Positions 12,961 to 26,448 of a DNA stretch of 64,000 nt are shown in pieces (position 1 is the stretch's first letter; each line of letters begins with the position of its first letter). The notes under the pieces were generated by a model. That model did no database searches. It had not been told where the DNA came from and saw only the letters and a program-made list of their open reading frames with translations. Location of the stretch: positions 694,001-758,000 of the forward strand of contig JAOTOM010005185.1 in the NCBI GenBank assembly GCA_034440615.1. Reading direction: 5' to 3'. The stretch is from Ashinkailepas kermadecensis (taxonomy: Eukaryota > Arthropoda > Thecostraca > Neolepadidae). A program made the position numbers and the translations under genes.

Positions 12961-13285
12961 ACGTGACCGGTGGCCAGCCTGGCCGGTGCCTGACATGCCG
13001 GCATTGGCGGAGCGCTACCACAACCACATGACCGGTGGCAACCTCGGCCAGTGCCCGCCAGGCCGGCATTGACCGAGCGCTACCACAACCACATGACCGG
13101 TGGCAACCTCGGCCAGTGCCCGCCAGGCCGGCATTGACCGAGCGCTACCACAACCACATGACTAGTGGCCACCCCGGCCAGTGCCAGCCATGCCGGCATT
13201 GGCGGAGCGCTACCACAACCACATGACCGGTGGCAACCTCGGCCAGTGCCTGACATGCCGGCATTGACCGAGTGCTACCACGAAG
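12961..13285. repeat. Minisatellite, 65 bp x 5
   Basis: Unit begins ACATGACCGGTGGCAACCTC and ends GAGCGCTACCACAACC. Starts at 12961, 13026, 13091, 13156 and 13221. Confidence 0.95.
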
Positions 13286-13894
13286 CGCTTGCTTTGATAA
13301 ATAATGCAAGTGCTTTATTAGGAAAACACAAATATTCACACTGTATGGGTACTTTTTGATGAATAAATAAGCACATTAAAGACAAGAACATAATAATGAT
13401 AAGATGACAAAGGCTTGACAACCGGACCAGGTCGAGTTCACACAAACTTCTGCATATATGGGATTAGACGTGTTCGGCGTTCACTTTTGTTTGTAATAAA
13501 TGATGTCCGCTGTTTTGAGCTGACATATATACAAATTACAAATTCATAATCTTAATTCAAAATTTTAAAAGCCTTGCCACACTCCAGGCTCAAATTTCCG
13601 AGTGCTTTACGCACAGACTAAAGGTAACAAAAAAAGCAAACTGTTTGTTTGCTCTATTTGAGTGTAGAATAGCCCCAGTTGTGAACTACACACTATTCAA
13701 AATAAGACCAGTTTAAAAAAAACGGTATGAATGAAGCAATAATGAAGTAAGCAATGTCCCCTGGTGGATAGGAGGTGGGCGAAAGCCAATCCTTTCGGTC
13801 ATGTAAACCCTATATAAACTATATAAAAAAGTACTGAATCAAATATATCTTGCATTTATAAATAATGGTGGCATTTAGAGTTACTCAGAGACAA

Positions 13895-14035
13895 GTAAGT
13901 TGCCCGTCTCACAATCGAGAGATTATGGGTTCGAGTCTCACCTGTAGCTACTCTTCATCCGCGGCCAATCGGCGTGAGAGATTGGCGACGCTACATGACT
14001 CAACAGTTGAAGTGTGGTAAAAACCAATGACCACC
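13895..14035 (+). mobile_element. tRNA-derived SINE, family 1, 5'-truncated
   Basis: Starts within the tRNA-like head (GTTGCCCGTCTCAC), keeps the B box and the shared CCAATCGGCGTGAGAGATTG tail. Flanked by ACTCAGAGACAA at 13883-13894 and 14036-14047. Confidence 0.88.
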
Positions 14036-16284
14036 ACTCAGAGACAAAGAAAGTGTCGTGCTCAATTATTATCAGCAATTTCAACTTGACGTCAGCAAGT
14101 TCATTGGCCATTGCATTGCTGATCACAAGAAATTTGATATGCCCAGAAATGTTGAGGAAACAGAAAGTGGGCATCGAGGGAGTGGTCTGACTGTCTGTGA
14201 GTGAACAATTACTATTTTGAAGGAGACCATAGGAGGATCATCTAGCATAACTAGAAAATGTGTAAGGATACTAGGGAGAATACATCCCTTAAACATATAC
14301 CTACCCACACAATTGTCTCTTATTTTAAATATAAATTAGTGAGCACACATGAAGCCAAGCCTATGGCTTCAAATCTGAGGCCACAATATGCTAACAACCG
14401 AATCCATCAGCTCGAAATACAACGCAGCCAATCGAAGCCAAAGTCCACAGTTCAAAACGCTATGAAGCCAAAGTCAAAGCAGAAGCTAGCAACTGCTCGC
14501 AAAAGTTACCATGCCAAACCAGAAGCTCAAGCTAGTAGCATAAAATGGTACACAGCCAAAACTAATGCCAACAAAACCATGGCTTTGCAAAGCCAGAGCT
14601 GGCTCTGCCCCCATGTCTGAACAGCACCTATCATATTTTGCATTGAAAACTACACTCAGCTTCACCAGTTACTGGGGGAATGTTCATTTCCTATTTTGTA
14701 TTTAAGTAATATGCATCTACACATGTACTTCCTCAACAGTATCAAAACAGGGTTGAGGTTGGTGGTTGGTAGTCTGCAGGTGGTTGCTGTAGACAAGATT
14801 GCAAAGTAGGGTAGAAGCGCCAACGATATGCACAGCAACCAGCAAAAATTAACACAGTACAGTGCTCCCACTGTGCAGGAAGAGAAAAAATCGTTCAGAG
14901 GGACGAGGGGCAATGTCGGAAGCATAGATTGTTACTGGATGTTTGCCATCGATAACATTATTCTCTCCGGAAAATAAGCTACTCATTTCTTGCCAGAAAA
15001 TGGAATGGAGTCGTTTGAGAATGACTGAAAATATATTGTTTAATACACATACTGGAAGCTAACTGGGAAGAACGAAAAGGAATTTTATGCCAGAAATGAT
15101 TTTCAAATATCTTAATTGGAATGCCACCAGATTCTCTTGAAATCCTGCAGTCCAAAACACAAACCCAATCCAGGGGAGGGGTGCACTCAAAAGTGCCATA
15201 GGAATGACTACAGCTGATAAATGTGTTGAGTGGAGGGGAATGAACTAGTGCGGATCCAACTATCGTCTGTTCGTGAGGTAGTCTGCTACAGTCCCACAGC
15301 TCGCACTGAGGTGTGGGGCTGGGCACCATGTACCACTCATCCAGACACATACCTCACACTGATGGGATTTTTCCGAAGTTATCCTAGTTTGCAAATAGGA
15401 CCCCATGTACTGATAGTTTGATTGACTTGTTTCATTTCAATTTTATATTCAAGTGATTAATTCCTAAGCAGACACTACTAATGAGATTCCAGTATTTATC
15501 CCTTAGTCTTAGTGGATTTGTTCCAATTGTATTGCCTCTATCGAAAAACCTGGAATTTAACAGACTGGTTAGCTAGGTAGTTTGAGATGACCTTAGTGAT
15601 TGATCAAATTTTCCCTCATTCTGTTCAACCTTAGAGTATTTTTTGCAACATAGCTGTTCTTCAGATTCACTTAATTGCTCTTAATTGCTTAATCTACTTA
15701 ATTGCTCAAATTGGCACCCATAGATCAAGACCATGTGGCTTAGTCATGTCTGCCAGGATATGTCCCACCACAACCATCCCTTGTAACAACTGACAATGGC
15801 TGTCAACATTTTGGTCCATGTCATAACCACGATGAACTTGGCAAGCTTCGTGAGCCTTGCCAATTGTCATCATAGGTGTCACTGTATGCAAATGATTGTG
15901 GGGAGCACATTATGTTCATTGAAGACAAATTTTATCTGAATTAGAGCATTGTGGGTCTTGCTTGAACTTCTCTGGGGAAAAAATTCATTGAGCAGGCTGC
16001 AGAAGAGCACGGTGCACTATAGTTTTGTTCAACTCAATGCAAGAAGGAAGAGAAAAAATGTCTCAGAAAACATACCTTTATGATTAAAATGGAAAGCCAC
16101 TGAAAGGTGAGTAAGACAGCAAGTAGTGTTCCAGTTGAATTGTGGGAAAAGATGCACCAAAAACATGAAACCACTATGGGGCAGATTTAGATGGTTGCAC
16201 AAGGTATCAAATATTCGAGGACCATGAGGGAGCATATGGAGATGACTGCACCACCAACAAGATAGGCCAAGCCAATTAGAAAGC

Positions 16285-16860
16285 CAGAAATAATGGAGGA
16301 AGAAGTAACAAAATGCATCAAATCACTCAAATGTAAGAAGATGTCAGGGCCAAGGTCAGATGGATTGAAACCCAAAATGTATAAAAGAATGGCCAGTAAT
16401 AGAAAGTATATTGAAGTACTAACATAATGCATGGAGAAGGAGGTACATGAGATAAAAAAACATAAAATGGAGGACATAAAAAGAAGGATGCCAAAAATTG
16501 TGAAATCAACAGCCGGGGATCTCTGGCTCATAGCAATAGCAAACATATCTGACAAGATATTTACGTCATTGGTCAGGGAGGGACTAGAGAAGTATCTGGC
16601 TGTGAATGAAATGCTGATGGAAACACATGCTGAATTTACTAAGAAGTGGAATTAAAGACAACATCTTCATATGCTTCTTCATGTGGTACTGTGTACAGGA
16701 TTGTTTGAATACGAAGATGCCTTTGATTGCAACATCAATCAACTACAAGGCCTTAGATTCTATCAACAGAGCCATAATGATAAAAGGGCTCATGAGGCAT
16801 AAAGCACAACCTAGCATGATTCGAACCATAGCAAATATATGCATCATAAAATAGTCAAGA
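16285..16860 (+). pseudogene. Non-LTR retrotransposon reverse-transcriptase fragment
   Basis: Reading across frame breaks shows the conserved order of a LINE RT: EEEVTKCIKSLKCKKMSGP with DGLKPKMYK (domain 0), LIAIANISDKIFTSLV, and NYKALDSINRAIMIKG (a decayed version of the Y-K-A-F-D-S-I block). Several frameshifts and stops are present and there is no YxDD motif downstream, so it is a dead internal fragment. Confidence 0.72.
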
Positions 16861-18044
16861 AAGGCATCCATGAGTTAAGATAAGATTGAGGCCATGGTGG
16901 GTCACATGATGGGTCACATTCTGAGCCAGGCCAGATATGGAATCTGGTCTTACATCCATGTGGTACATGCTTCAAGACCAAAAGTTCTCCCTCAGTGGGG
17001 TGAGGGTTAAATTCTTAAACATAACACACATCTTTTGAAGGTATGCCCCCAACATAAGGTAGTAGGTGCACCCCACCAATAAAACTTCTCAGGAAAATTA
17101 TGTTCATGAGATAAATTGGAAGTTCACCCCCATCCACCCCATACATAAAATGCCTCCCCATTAGTTGCACCAGTGGGTAGGTGGGTCAGTGTTAAAATAA
17201 TGTTTTTTCATTAGGTGTGAGATGTCAAAATGAGTCCAGTAGGATGTCGAAATTTGCCATGGAAACGCTATCACCTACCATAATAAGTTCACCAAACACA
17301 ATTTAGATCCAAGAGCATACTCATGTGTGCCTTTTTCCTTTGTTTTGAGATACCTAATTTAGGGGTAAATATTTTAGTGATAGCAATATAAAATATACAT
17401 CATTATCAACTGATATTGTATTGCAGTCCACATCATAGGCAGGCAATCCTACCTGGAATGGTGCTAAGAAATGTTTGTGCATCAAAATCCACAATGTTAA
17501 GCATCAGCATGATATTCATCAACAAGAGACTGTTAGAAATTAGATATGAAGACCTTATAATGACTCGTCACGAAGTACGATGTCAATACCCCATTGGGAG
17601 GGATGTCAATTCAGTGTTCAGAAAGTGGTATATACCACCCTACTTCATGAATAATTTATCACTGAGGTGGGTGACCTCCCTCAATAGAGAATATCTGGAT
17701 CTGGCAGTTCTGAGCAGCTTTAGACGATCTTCTTGCCTTCTACGCATTCTGAAGACAATATATACTTACAGGATACTGATATTAGCCTGGGCATGGGTGA
17801 TTCCAGGAATTCATCCAAAGGTCAATTTGGGTTTGCCTTATTGGATTGGAACCCCCAGTGAAATCTTAATATTTCAAAGGAATGCCCCATTTACCTCTAA
17901 AATTGTAAATAACCATGAGGCCTAATGTGACTTGATATTGTCCAAGGTCCTGCTACAACTGTAGGAAATATGCTGAAATAAAACAATTATGCTTTGTGTT
18001 TCAAAGACCCATCAGAAACCCTTCAGAGGTCCTCAAGTGTGAAA

Positions 18045-18690
18045 CAGTGTTTTTCATTTTCAAATCGACATGTGACACTACGTCTACCATCTACCACAGG
18101 TTGGCAAACTACACACAGATGAAATATCCAAAAGCACATGCACACAAATGTAAAAGTGTCAATCATTCGTTGGTAATCACCATCCAGTTCATAGTCAACA
18201 CATCCAGGATTCATAGTTAGGGTAGAGAACAAATTTAGAAGGAAAGCAGTGGAGGCAGCCCACATAGTTACTGAAGACTGCATCAACACATCTCTGGGAT
18301 TAATAAAATTAGCCCACATAGTAGCATACATGATCAAGGGAGGAGTGACAAATAAACAGGGGACAGGGGCAGGATAGGCACACACATGCAGACACACTGC
18401 ACAAATACACACCTACACTTACACCCACACACATTAACGTAAACAAACACACGCACACACACATTAACGTCACAAAAGATAACAATGCCCTATAGTAATG
18501 TTATGCTGATGCAATATGCACATTCTCCTTGTTGGCTATGAACTGGATGGTGATTATCAACAAATGATTGACACTTTTACATTTGTGTGCATGTGCTTTT
18601 GGATATTCCATCTGTGTATTTTGCCAACCTGTGGCAGATAGTAGATGTAGTGTCACGTGTGATTTAAAAATTAAAAAAAAATCATATATT
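18045..18690. repeat. Inverted repeat, arms about 135 bp
   Basis: 18062-18200 and 18531-18665 are reverse complements with few differences (for example TGAACTGGATGGTGATTA answering AATCACCATCCAGTTCA). The loop is about 330 bp. Confidence 0.8.
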
Positions 18691-19159
18691 TTACAATGTT
18701 GTCCACAAGTGTCCAAGGAAAATTCACTTGCTCCTCCTGCTCATATCATCCACACTGAATTACCAGCCAAATCCTTTGACACCAGTGATGGACATTGCAT
18801 GTCAGACAATCATTTTCCCCTCTGCATTATGCTACTCCCCATCATTGTTAAAGGCAAGGGGCAGACTCTATCCTGCAGGCTTCTGAGCAGCACATCCTGA
18901 AGCCTAGAAACCTTCTCGTCAAACATGATATTATCCATTTGTCTCTCCAGTGACATCTCTCTAATGTTGAGGGAACATGGCAGTATGATTGCTGGATAAA
19001 TTTACTTTCTCCTTTCATGTGTTGGCCTGCACCATAATAACCAACTGTCTTTTTAAAAAAGGTGGTGTGTAAAGAACATGCGATACTTCATCGGAGATCG
19101 TCTAGGAAATAAACATCTCCTCGGTTGGCATGCTCTACATCCCGTATTCGTCCCACACC

Positions 19160-19265
19160 ATATCAACAGTTGGCACAGTTGGTTAGGGCATCCATTTTCT
19201 GTACGGATGGTGGTGGGTTCGAATCTCTGTGCAGATAAACCTTTAACTTGATCACACAGTTGTTA
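19160..19265 (+). mobile_element. Probable tRNA-derived SINE
   Basis: Has CACAGTTGGTTAGGGCATCC and B box GGTTCGAATCTC. The cloverleaf does not close well. No duplication found. Confidence 0.45.
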
Positions 19266-19989
19266 GCGGTAAGGGCCGTTGGTTAATGTTGCACTTTAGA
19301 TTACTTGAACTATCATGAGTTGCTTAATGTAATATTTGTACATGAAAGAAAAGGGGGAGAAATAATCGATTAAAGCCTACTCAAGCAATGAATGTCCAAC
19401 TGGACCATCTGGAATTGCCATTGTGGAACTTTGTCTCTGGAAGGGTGCTTCTGGCTGACAAATTTGAGGGGCATTCAGGCACATTGAAAGTCAGACTTAT
19501 TTCAATGTGCAACTCTGGCCGAATACCTGAGTGGACACTAGGGACACATGCCCTCAGCACCTCTTGTAATTGCCCATCCCAGAAACAATTTAAAGGGATT
19601 CTGATGAACTGGAGCCACTGATATGGTTCCATGATAGCTTCACTCTGTCCTGTGGTAAGACCTCTCACTTTCTGCAGGCATTCAACTTTTGGTATCTTTG
19701 AATCAAAGTGGTCATACACCTACCTCAGTGAGGGTTGTGACCTCATGAAACATTGCGTCCATATCCAGTTCAAGTTGTTTATTTCAACAGCCAGGTTCGG
19801 TACGCACCACATTCCGTTACATTTAGAGTGCAAGCAATGCTACCATAGGAAGTGCAGAAGATCCCCAGTCAACATGCCTCTCACATAACATTCACTGGGG
19901 GTGGGGGGGGGGGTTCAGCCACCTAAGATCTGAAACTAGAAGCACATAATGTGGAGGAATTATGGCTGCAGTGAACTCGCTGCAGCATA

Positions 19990-20050
19990 CATTTCATGAC
20001 CCCAGGTCAATGTCTTCAGGGTGAAATGAGGTCACAATCAGCCTCCACTC
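19990..20050 (+). mobile_element. Fragment of the TTAA-flanked element
   Basis: CATGACCCCAGGTCAATGTC and AATGAGGTCA match the interior of the full copies (24436-24480). No ends are present. Confidence 0.55.
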
Positions 20051-20249
20051 CACCAGCCTGTACCAGCCGGTACCTCCTATACGTACAGAAAGTATGCACA
20101 TTCCACTGCCGAATGGTAGGTAGCCCATTCATATGTATGCTCGCTATGTACACTGGTAGACAGCACATGCTGTCGTTACGGTTGGTAGTACATACCCATT
20201 TATTTATTCATTTATTTCACGATACATGCCCTCCACATAGTGGCTGTTA

Positions 20250-20566
20250 GGTAATCTTTACCTTTCGTACTGCCAATGTTAGTGATTTGTAAAGAGGTGT
20301 GCAGGGGAACAGTGACGTCACATGAGTCAGGGAAGTGACGTCACAGGAGTCGGGTGTCGGTAAAGATTACCACCTAACCTAGACTAAGATAATGTAGCAT
20401 AATATACAAAATGTATCATAACATAATATAATCTTGCCTAACCTAACCTAACCGGAAAACCAGAATCCTCCGAAGCAAATTTTTCGCCATGTCATGAAAT
20501 ATATGCAACATTATATGTGACACCTCTTTACAAATCACTGACCTTGGCCGAAAGGTAAAGATTACC
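20250..20566. mobile_element. MITE, 317 bp, perfect 8-bp target duplication
   Basis: Starts GGTAATCTTTACCTTTCG and ends CGAAAGGTAAAGATTACC. Terminal inverted repeats extend about 50 bp (to GTGATTTGTAAAGAGGTGT). Flanked by GGCTGTTA at 20242-20249 and 20567-20574. An internal GGTAAAGATTACC at about 20350 may mark a shorter sub-element. Non-coding. Confidence 0.85.
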
Positions 20567-22079
20567 GGCTGTTATGGATGTTGTGCGATCGTTACAGCCA
20601 GCATTTAAAAAAATACCTTTGCACATCTTTTGTATGGTATGTGCATGCCTACCTAGGTGCCATGCATATGGTGTACAACAACTGAGGTAACACACCATAC
20701 ACATGGTGTATACATTCCAAAGTTTACACACCACACATATGGTACATAACTGATTTTTTATGACAAATATTTTCTTCTTTTTGTTTCTTGACATTGTGTG
20801 ACAGTTGTAGGTAAGTGAATTATCAGTCCACCTGAACCAGGTGCCCAACACCAGCTGCACTGCTGGCCGCCTGCCCCACACCAATGAGAGCTCATGGAAA
20901 GCACTATATTTTGCAGTCTGGTGTATAGGTAACCACATAAGAATGGAACATGTCCCTCATTAACCAATACCAGACAGTTCTACCAGAGCTGTAACAACCA
21001 AACATTGAAAATGAGGAGGAAATGATTGAAAATTACCATTTCAAATTAATAAAATCCTACCACACTGAAAAAATGGAAAACAGAAAGACTGGTTGTACAA
21101 ACATTGGTAATCTTAGTGTATGGAAAGAAAAAGGAACCAAGGAGTTCAGCACAACCCCTAAATACAATTAGCATAGAACTAGGTAAATACAAAGCGATAG
21201 CAAGGATCAAGGAAGAGTTGCAAAGCCAAATCCTCAAAAAGTTCATGATTATCCCATCTCATAACAACATTGGGTGGCTACAATTTAACATTGAGAGTTA
21301 TCAATGTTAAATTGCTGTTAAATTATCCAAGGTCTCATTTAACATTGCCTAAGACCCACCAAAAAACAAAAAACAAAGAGCATGCCTGTCTTCGCCACAT
21401 AGTGGTAGTCCAAGCATACATATTATCAACATATTCACACACCCATAAAATATACAAATACCTCCAGGTGCACCTTAACCCACGCACCGATGATCTGCGC
21501 ACCAAAGCGTTGCAGGATCGCCGCCAGATGACCTTCATATAGCAGTCGATGGTTTCTGGGGATACTTTTTGTGGTAAAGGTATATTATTTTAATGAATTA
21601 AATATTTTTATGAGATGTTAATATAAAATCTTCAAAAAACCAACTCCGTGTGTATTTTAGTTATCTTTACTTGTGCTTATGAGCCAAATTTGTTTTTAAT
21701 AAAAATGTTGAAACTTTATTGCGAAGAAGATTTGGGAATTAGTTAACAAAATTTGGTGTTTTGTGGTTGGTAAATAGACGCAGGTAATACATTACATGTC
21801 TGGACCTATTTATGGCATTGCGCATTAGTGTAGTTATCTATGGAGTTGGGTAATATCTTGTTACTATCTTAATGTATCTTAATACTAAAGGTAATATTGC
21901 TCTGTAGTCGGTGAGTGTACTAGGGTATTACAGTGTACTACAGGGTGTGAGTGGTGCCATCATGAAGGGTACCATCGAGTGTCATTGGTGCCACGCTTTC
22001 TTTTATGAAATGATGCTGCTTTCCTTTATCAAGTATAATAAGTTACGTCATGATATAGGTAGGTACCTATTCCCTTAAC

Positions 22080-22136
22080 TAGGTAGGTAGGTAGGTAGGT
22101 ACGTAGGTACCTACCTAGGTATCTAGGTACAATCTT
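22080..22136. repeat. (GTAG)n microsatellite
   Basis: Seven or so TAGG/GTAG units followed by a palindromic GGTACCTACCTAGGTA stretch. Confidence 0.9.
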
Positions 22137-22769
22137 GCTGCAATGATGACTTTTCCCCTCACCTAGCATGTTCATGCTTCTCATTGGGATTTTCTAGCGT
22201 CTGCCTGATCAGTCCGTAAAGTATGGCAATCTTGATTAGATCTAACCAGCTGGTTGATTGGTTAGTGTTTTTGATTGCATGCCAATTGATTTAGTTATGC
22301 TTTAAACCTGAGTAGTTTTCTGATGCTGCTTGGTTGAGGATGAAGAGCAGCAGATAAGTTTGCATTTCTGGGCCAATGTGGAATCTCAAGAAATGAATAT
22401 TGTAGGAGCATGTTTCTGAATGCCATTAAGATGATGTGATCACTAATTCCATTGCATCACATCCATTCTTTTCAGCTAGTGTGTAGGTACTGACTAATGC
22501 ATCATTCCTCATTGACCCCAGAGAAACTGTTATGTACAGGGTTTTGCATGGCTAAAGCTTAAATAACAGTTTTTTACTTCCCTTGTGTGGCAATACAATC
22601 TGTCCTGCCAGGTATCTACTATTTGGTCTGATATCTTATGATCAAATATAGTGGATAGTCTGCAAGCTTTTACACCAAGGAGGGCTGTGATTGGGTAAAT
22701 TTGTGCATAAATTTGTCTTAAAAGGTGTTTTTTTTTATTTTGGGGTATTTTTACTTGGAATGCCATGAT

Positions 22770-25700
22770 CATGAAGGTGACTAAGATGATGGAACCACTT
22801 ATTTTCTGTGCAAATGCTTATTTTTCAGGTTGCGAGTAAAATAATGCCAAAAAGTGGCTTTGAGTTAGGTAGCATAAAAATAAATGTTAAATAAAGTAAA
22901 ATGCAACATAACCTAACCTAACCTAGCCTAACCTACCTTTGGATAAAAAAATCCCAAAAATAAAAGTATAAAAATGTCAAGCATTTTATTTTCTGACAAT
23001 TTTTCAAATTACAAAGAAACATAACCCAGCCTAACCTAATCTAACCTAACCTAAGCTGCTCTTGAAAAAGAACAATTTTTTTGGCAACATTTTTGTTAAA
23101 TTTGTTTCGGGAACTTTTTGGTATTATTGTGCTTTAAGGTGGTAACAAGAAAAGTTTTTACATGCATTTGCCTCCATAAAGCAAACAAATGGATTATGTT
23201 TGTTTAGGTTTTTAAAGTTGGACATTTTTCAAAAAGTTGTTAAATTGTTCTCTCATTTGCACAGAAAATAAGTAGTCCCATTATCTTCACCTTCATAAAC
23301 ATGGTATTCTTAATAAAAAATTCAACTCCTTTTAAGACAATAATACCAATTTGTGTTTGAAGGTGTTTTATGAATTATTCGAACTTATCATTCCAATACA
23401 CAATGTTTATGAATGTGACTAGGATGATGGAACCACTCATTTTCTGTGCTCATTTTTCAGTTTGTGAGCAAAATAATGCCAAAAAGGGCTTTGAGTTAGG
23501 TAACAGCATAAAAAGAAATGTTTAAATAATAAATAAAATGCACGATAACCTAACCTAACCTAGCCTAACATCCCTTTGGAAAAAAAATGAAATTGGGAAA
23601 AATAATTAAAACAATGTATTTTCTGAATATTTTTTAAGCTAAAAAACCCAACCCACCCTAACCTAACCTAACGTAAGCTGCTTTGGAAGAAAAAAACAAT
23701 GTCCAATTTTTAAACATTTTTTTTTAGAAATGGGGATAAATTTTCCAACTTAAAAAACCTAAACTAACCTAACCAAACATAGTCCATTTGTTTCCTTTTT
23801 GGAGATAAATGTGTGTAAAAACTTGTCTTGTTACCACCTCAAAGCACAATAATACCTGGGTTTGTTGGCATGAGTGTAAAAGACAATGACAGGCTTATAA
23901 TATAATATATAAACCAGTATCAGATATTTGGTATGCATCTGTCCCACAAGCAGCTGCTACATGTGTGGGACCCAGTCAGCAGCACTAGGGTGAACACCTT
24001 TGCCTGCACAGAATAACATCCTCTTCTGGATCATTGATGCCACTCAGGCAAGTGACAAGAACAGAATGTTGCTGTTGTGAAGTGGTCTTCCCTCAAATGT
24101 ATTAGAACATCACATCCATGGATGACGGGTCTCCAATATCCATCTAATCAATGAATATGCCATATCCCCTGCACTAGCATGGCTGTCAGGTGGTATCTTA
24201 CTGTTTATGGTATCCAATCAAGTAAAACAGCATCTTCAAAGGCAGAGTGTTCTCATTCCAAGATATTAGGTAAGTTTGTGCTTTAACACGCACCCTGGAG
24301 GGCCTCTGAAAATTACGTGCACTGGAGGGGGGCGGATTCCGCCCCCCTAAGATCTCGGCTCCTAGTGAAACTAGAGGAACGAAATTCGCAGGGTGGATGG
24401 GTACGATAGTGAACTTTATTGTGTGCAAATTTCTCATGACCCTAGGTCAATATCTTCAAGGTCAAATGAGGTCAAATTATCAAAATTTTCTGGTATTGTG
24501 TGGCTTGACTTGTCATCGTTATGGATCGCTGTGATTGTGTTTAAATGCTCCAAAATAGGCATCAATGATGTTTTGGACATTACTAATGATGCAGATGCTA
24601 GACCCAACATTTGACCTCAGGTCACCTATATAACACCACTTTATCAGGTCAGTTACCTGTTCCAGTTACCGGAACCGGGCCGCCCGCCCGACTGCTCCGT
24701 CGGGCAGCTCGGAGCAATCGGCTTCGTGAAGAAAGGAGTGTACATGTACGTGAATAAAGTATGGAAACGCAACGACAAGCAGTACAAATGACACAGTAGT
24801 GCATTTATGACAACATTCCAGTTGATCAAGTTTAGTTCCATTAACACGTCATAAACTTGACCTGACTTGACCTCGGTGACCTAACATGACCCTGAAGCTA
24901 TATACCATATCAATATACATCAAACAAGTCGGTAATGTTGCCAAGAACACTTCCCTTTTGCGAATATACGAGAAGCGCATCAGCGCCGATTTTTGTGGTC
25001 TGGCGCTATAATTTTTTTACTTTAACGGCCCCTAACTTGAATTTTTTTTCGGCCGATTTCCATTTTCTTGCTTTAAGCGACGCGCCGGTCATTTCTAAGC
25101 AGGTACGCAGAAAATCGCGTATATCGACCGGTAAAATCTGCAGTTATTTACGAAAAATCGGAGGGGTGGGCGGATTTCGCCCCCCCCTTCCAGTGCGCGT
25201 GTTAAAGCATTCTATGTGTTTTTTCTTCAATACAACACTCATGAACATGATAACATGAGTGGTCACAATGTGACCACTCATTTCCTCTGCAATTGCCTAC
25301 TCAGTTGGCAAGCAAAATAGCATAATTAAGATGCTTGAAATGTGGTTATTCAGCATCATAAATAATGTTAAAAACGAAAACAAATGTAACAAGAAAACCT
25401 ACCATCCCCTAATCTCCCATCTGAGAAAATAAAACAATATCAAAGAGTTTTGGAAAGTTTTCAAACCTTTTTTCCTCCCAGAATATCCAGATAAAAGCTT
25501 AATCCAACCTAACCTAGCATAATCTGCTTTTCAAGAACATACATTTCGAAAACTTTGTTGATTTTTTTCTCTCAACTTTTTCCCTCAAAATTATCCAACT
25601 TAAACCTAGCTAAACCTAACCTAACCTAACCAAATCTAAACCCTTTTGTTTGCTGTATGGAGGTGAAATGTGTGTAAAACTTGTCTTGTGAATGCTTTAA
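22770..25700. repeat. Three diverged copies of a repeat with AACCT tracts
   Basis: Blocks near 22775-23150, 23405-23850 and 25250-25700 share ATGATGGAACCACT or similar, GCAAAATAATGCC, and runs of AACCTAACCTAACCTA. Copy A of the TTAA element interrupts the region. No gene visible. Confidence 0.65.
24287..25201. mobile_element. TTAA-flanked element, copy A (915 bp)
   Basis: Starts CACGCACCCTGGAGG and ends CCAGTGCGCGTG, with TTAA on both sides (24283-24286, 25202-25205). A second copy of the end motif plus a G/C-run palindrome (GGCGGATTCCGCC) lies just inside. TTAA duplication is characteristic of the piggyBac superfamily; no transposase is present. Confidence 0.82.
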
Positions 25701-26448
25701 AGCACAATAATACTAATGTTATTGAGTGTGTAATGTACTGAACACAATATTTCCTAAGTCTCACTCACAAGAAAATGTGGCTACTCTCTCCCTTAAAACA
25801 GCTTAGTTATTTTGTGAACAGTTTGATCCAAAGATGGCATCGGGATCTGTACATGCATTCAGTTGGTGGGTGAAAGTTCAGGGGAAATGAACCAAGCTTG
25901 CAATGGACTTACCTCATCAGTACTGAAATATCCAGTGGCATCTGTCAGCCATCAGTTTCTGCTACCTATTGGTAGCATTTTTATGGCACTGTTTCTTGAA
26001 TCCTCAATGCTCTTTTTAGTTTCAAAAGTGACCACAACATTTTTAGATCATGTGCATTGCATATCGCGTTATGACATAAATTGTTATATTCGCCAGCAAT
26101 TTTTACCTTGCTATTTTGCCCTTTGGTCTCATAGAGAAAAGAAATGGTTAAATGTACCCTCACTTGTCCCTTGCTGGCATGAATCACTGTCCCAGTCATC
26201 TGTATACATGTGTGTGTGTGTGTGTGCATTGTAATTATTCAAAACCAATTTATTCTGAATTTCATGAGCTGAAGCATGTGCTTGAAAAATTGTGATATGT
26301 TCCCAGTTCCACTGATCTGTGACCTTTAATGTAGCATGTTTACTAGCCCAAAGGTCATGCAGTCTGTGGCTGTTTATTGAACTGTTATGTCTCAGATTGG
26401 TCTGTTGGATTCAAGCCAGATGGACAAAGGTAGCTTCTAGCAAAATAA

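Noticed and set aside
15720..15880. Integrase-like VTTDNG word followed by QHF
   Set aside because: A single short match to a retroelement integrase motif with no second catalytic residue or neighbouring reverse transcriptase in frame.
17416..17925. 169-codon plus-strand frame
   Set aside because: No recognisable domain, no splice context, AT-rich gene-poor setting.
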